Assembly (NCBI RefSeq): GCF_002078875.1
Contig: NC_034410.1
Span: 37,352,145-37,416,144 of the forward strand
Length of the DNA stretch: 64,000 nt
DNA from: Numida meleagris
Taxonomy: Eukaryota; Chordata; Aves; Galliformes; Numididae
Direction: 5' to 3'
The notes beneath the pieces are model-generated. The model had not been told where the DNA came from, did no database searches, and was given only the letters and a program-made list of their open reading frames with translations. The translations under genes and the position numbers were made by a program. Every line of letters begins with the position of its first letter. Positions within the stretch are counted from its first letter, which is position 1. This document shows positions 60,531 through 64,000 of this stretch, one piece after another.

Positions 60531-62515
60531 CATACATATATGATAGCAAAGTTCTTTTTTGTGCATGGGCTTGTTGCCATAATATCTGATTGCTCTGGAA
60601 TGCTGTGGGTTAGGTACAAGTGTTCAGAGAAAACATGACAAAAAACCATATGTACTCATTAGTGGAAAAGATCATCATGACAGATTGCGGTCCATATGTG
60701 GAAATTCTTTCTGGTAATCTTGCTATTTACATGACACACGATAAATGTACCATTTTCTAATGACAAGTTGCATTTTATATAATACCTTCTTAATCATCAA
60801 AACAGGATAAAAAAAAAGGTTATTTTGTTTATATTTATTCCTCTAGGAATGATCTGACAGAAATGCAAAGTGTTATATTTGCTGCTTTAGCTTTAGTGTA
60901 CTTATTTATATCATAGCAAAACATAGATATTGCAATACTGGTTGAAACCAGCAGAAGTTAAACAGGACAGAATAGCTGATGCCTCTAATTGATGTCATGA
61001 AGTTCAGAAAATACAGAATACTTCAGAAATTTGCCTCCAGCAGTTTTCTAATCTACTGTATGTGGGAAAAGGAAAGTATTTATTTAGGAAATCAAAGAAG
61101 CCAATTAAATCTTGCAATGCAAATGCTAGAATTTACTTACACTTAATTAAACCTTACTGTATAATTTTAATTAAATCATTAGTTTTCAAAATATTAGTAA
61201 TATTGAAATATTAGTCAAATAATTCTTACTTGACATTTGAATAGTTTAGAAGTTAAATATTTATAAAGAAAAGTTTCATTTAGGGTATTCAAATAGTAAG
61301 AAGATATAGATGAAAAGTATGCAGTCTGGTAAGAAGATGACTTTATCTCAGAGGGTTTTTTTTGTTCCTTTTAAGTACGGCGATGTTCAACAAAAAATGT
61401 TACATGGAAATTTCTTAAAATAGTCATTTTTTTAATTTCTTAAAATAGAATAATTTTCCTGTAATCTTTCCTTAGGCAGAACCTTAACTGAGTTGAAGAC
61501 ACGTACAATCTGTTCCAGAACTCATGTAATCAGTGGAAACACTTCCATTTACTTCACTGAATTTTAGAGAAGGAAATGTTAAAAAGCATTAGACTGCTCT
61601 GTCATGTATTTGGACAGTAGGCGCATGACATCTTTGTAACTGTGTCAGAACTGTTCTGAACTCCATTACAGATTATTGCACAGGATATTCAGATACCTAA
61701 ACTTCCTCCTTGGATGGAAACAATGCCTGTAGCAGATCATAAGTAAAGATTTTTTTCAGATGCATTTACTGAAAAAAAAGTGAATAAATTGAGTTTGTGT
61801 GGTTTCATGGCACTGCTTTATAGAACTGCTTATCTTATGATAGTGACTTTCCTTCAAGGAGCTTGAAATATACTGTAGTGACACAAAGGAATACACCTGC
61901 ATCCACACTGAAACTGTGGGTAATGATTAATTATAAAGTATTTTGTGAAAAAACATCACAGAATACAATGGGAAAATTACTGTATTTTTCCAGAGTGACA
62001 AATTCAGAAACATGACTGCCCTATGTGTCCGATTATCAATGTGTGTCTTTCAAAGACAAAATTTATTTTTCTTCTAAATGGACAAGAAGTTGGAGAAGCT
62101 TCATCCTTATTAATTTTCTTTTTCTTTTTATTTATTGTATGCAGATAAATGCATAAATAAACCAACCAATTACCATGAGGTGATTTTATTTAACTTTCAT
62201 TAAAGTTCTCAGAAAAACACCTAAGCAGTATCAAAGATAATTTTAACCACATTACTTAATCTACTTTAACAGTGTGCCTCCAACACAAGAATTTATTGTT
62301 TTCTGGATGAATGCATTTATCTGCTGCAATAAATCACTTTCTTGATATTACTGAATAAGTATTTATGGTGTCATTAATTACGTACTTTGGCTGCAGGCAT
62401 TTTTGCATGAATTGCAGAGATCTGTGACAACAGCAAAGAACTATATTAATCATATATTTTTTGTAAGGCACCTGTTAGTAATTCCAATTTTTTTATGTCA
62501 TACTCCAAAAGGACT
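60531..62515. other. AT-rich non-coding DNA
   Basis: About 2 kb, among the most AT-rich in the window, with many TTAATT/ATATTA stretches at 61,080-61,320. No gene or recognisable repeat. Confidence 0.55.
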
Positions 62516-62542
62516 TGACATGTACTTTTAGACTCCATTCTT

Positions 62543-63031
62543 ATGGAAAACTCTGAAAATAACAGCTCGCTGCATGAAGCAAAGCCAAATGCTCTGTCTG
62601 TTTGGGAATGTCTACATCCCGGTTGTTGTTATGCTAGCAGAGTATTTCAACCGATACTTATTACTGGTTCAGAAACAGGGCTGGATTTTAGGAAAAATAT
62701 CTTCTTGAGCACAGTAATGGCAATAAATACAGAAGAAGAAGACAAAAGGGATGTGACACTTGACAGAATTTTGTCTCGTGGTACTTCAGTAGATCTTGTG
62801 GATTTGAAGATTCAGCTCATGAACTTTAATTATTTTTACTTTTTAATTTTAATAATTTTAGGCTTTGGAGAGCTCCTGTATTTCAAGCTGAATTATCAAA
62901 CTTTGCCAGACAGCCACCTGGCCAAAGTTGTTCTTGAGAAGCTATCAATACCTTACCAGATAGATACTATCACCATCTTACCACTGACTAGCAAAAAATT
63001 ATTCAGTAAGCATTTTCAAAAGACTTTTTGA
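62543..63031 (+). other. Unrecognised 162-codon open reading frame
   Basis: ATG at 62,543, in-frame TGA upstream at 62,516-62,518, stop at 63,029-63,031. The product is not recognised. It has a Ser/Asn-rich N-terminus, an acidic stretch (NTEEEDKRD, residues 62-70) and one strongly hydrophobic segment (FNYFYFLILIILGFGELLYF, residues 95-114) that could span a membrane. Residues 46-58 (GLDFRKNIFLSTV) faintly resemble the CR1 ORF2 C-terminal motif LDIRKNFF, but the neighbouring residues do not. A frame this long is uncommon in DNA this AT-rich, yet there is no promoter, splice or family evidence, so it may be chance. Confidence 0.15.
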
Positions 63032-64000
63032 TCTTACTAGTTATAAAATAACCCCTAAGTCTTTTATGCAGAATCACTACAATTTATTGCAGTTTTATTT
63101 GAATAAGGACTGATGTCACGTTTATTTCTCCCATGGAAAAATAAATAGGTTGGATTGTCAGATGTAATTTCCTCTGTATTGCCCTAAGAACTGAAAATAC
63201 TTCAAGGGGGACAATCCTAAACCATCCTCACAAAGTCTTTACAGCATAGAAATCAGAGAAAAGAATTAAAATATAAAAATAAACTTGTACAGAGGCTTTT
63301 TTTTTCCAATACATGCCGAAGAAATAAAAAGAGATAAGGGTCAGAGAGTCCACGGAGACATTACTGCTGTTATTTTAATGAGGAAATGGATGCTTGGATG
63401 AGAGGTGACCAAAACAGTGGCTCTGCCTGGAAGGGTCACCATGGCTAATCACTGACTCAGATTGCTCTGTAATGCGGGCAGCCTGTGATGTTTGCCTGGG
63501 AAACCAGGCAGGCAGGAAGGGTAGGAGTATTTCACACAAGTTGGCCGTTTTTGCATTTTTTTTATCTTGTCCATGATCAGCTACTAAGTGACTGTTATGT
63601 ATGTGTGCTTTTTTAAACATCCTATTTTACAGCTAGTACTAATTCAGCCTTACTAATGTTTTGTTTGGCTGTGGTTCACTTCGAACAAAGACTTTCAGGA
63701 AACCCCTCCAAGCAGTTGTTCTGTTCTGAGGCCTTCTGGTACCAGACTCAAAATTCCAGGCAAATTCCTTCTATTAAATTATTGAAAAATACTTATGAAA
63801 TTCCAGTATCTGACAAGGATGGCTACAACGTGAGTTCGATATGAGAATGCTACTAGATGTTTCTGATGATGTTCATCAGCAAAACTCACAGTGAGAAGTG
63901 AATCTCCTGAGTAATCCCAAAGCTATAATATGCACATTCCTTCTATCTGTCATCTCTTTTACTCAGTGACACTGAAGTCAAAACTTTCACTGACCTTACT
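63032..64000. other. Non-coding DNA to the right edge
   Basis: No gene supported. Open frames of 81 codons or fewer, no recognisable repeats. Confidence 0.5.

Noticed and set aside
62670..62710. CR1 fragment inside the orphan ORF (LDFRKNIF)
   Set aside because: Only about a dozen residues resemble CR1 ORF2; the following residues and both nucleotide flanks do not match.
1..64000. CRISPR arrays, bacterial operons, tRNA or rRNA genes
   Set aside because: The window is vertebrate DNA; I saw no regularly spaced repeats of the CRISPR type and no tRNA or rRNA sequence.

Overview
This is a eukaryotic, almost certainly avian and most likely galliform-type, genomic window. The evidence is the repeat content: many truncated CR1 LINE fragments with (ATTCTATGAT)-like 3' tails, two internally deleted mariner copies of the kind known from chicken (Galluhop/Mariner1_GG-like), and a class II endogenous retrovirus whose primer binding site matches tRNA-Trp, as in avian alpharetroviruses. 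The background is AT-rich single-copy DNA. I found no host coding exon that I can name. The two CpG islands suggest that the window holds the 5' ends and intronic or intergenic DNA of one or two host genes whose coding exons are outside it or too short to recognise by eye.

Layout. 1-2291: the 5' part of a provirus on the minus strand: LTR (1987-2291), tRNA-Trp-type primer binding site (1967-1984), leader with a 24-bp direct repeat, gag (matrix, PSAP motif, capsid with a complete major homology region, one CCHC zinc knuckle), then the start of the protease with its DSGAD active site running off the left edge. Gag is broken by one frame change and two TGA codons, and the protease lies in a further frame. 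2292-25,550: AT-rich non-coding DNA with a mariner copy (6690-7224), CR1 scraps and hairpins. 25,560-26,780: CpG island I, with a strong minus-strand splice donor. 26,780-38,400: non-coding DNA with a 302-bp direct duplication (35,181-35,482 and 36,855-37,156) and a longer CR1 piece carrying the end of its ORF2. 38,400-39,420: CpG island II, with another good minus-strand donor. 41,511-41,545: a 35-N gap followed by a short GC-rich stretch. 41,840-64,000: AT-rich DNA with a CR1 reverse transcriptase remnant (47,091-47,455), more CR1, a CR1-borne (CTATT)n/(CCATT)n microsatellite with an unresolved N (59,348-59,570), a second mariner copy in the opposite orientation (60,009-60,528) and an unexplained 162-codon ORF (62,543-63,031).

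The parts do not form a pathway. The mobile elements are independent insertions in different states of decay. The two CpG islands are probable promoters. If the minus-strand donors are used, transcription from island I would run left towards the provirus, which lies in the same orientation. I did not find a convincing new biological system. The most useful leads are the provirus structure, the local duplication, the strand assignment of the islands, the orphan ORF and several perfect hairpins.
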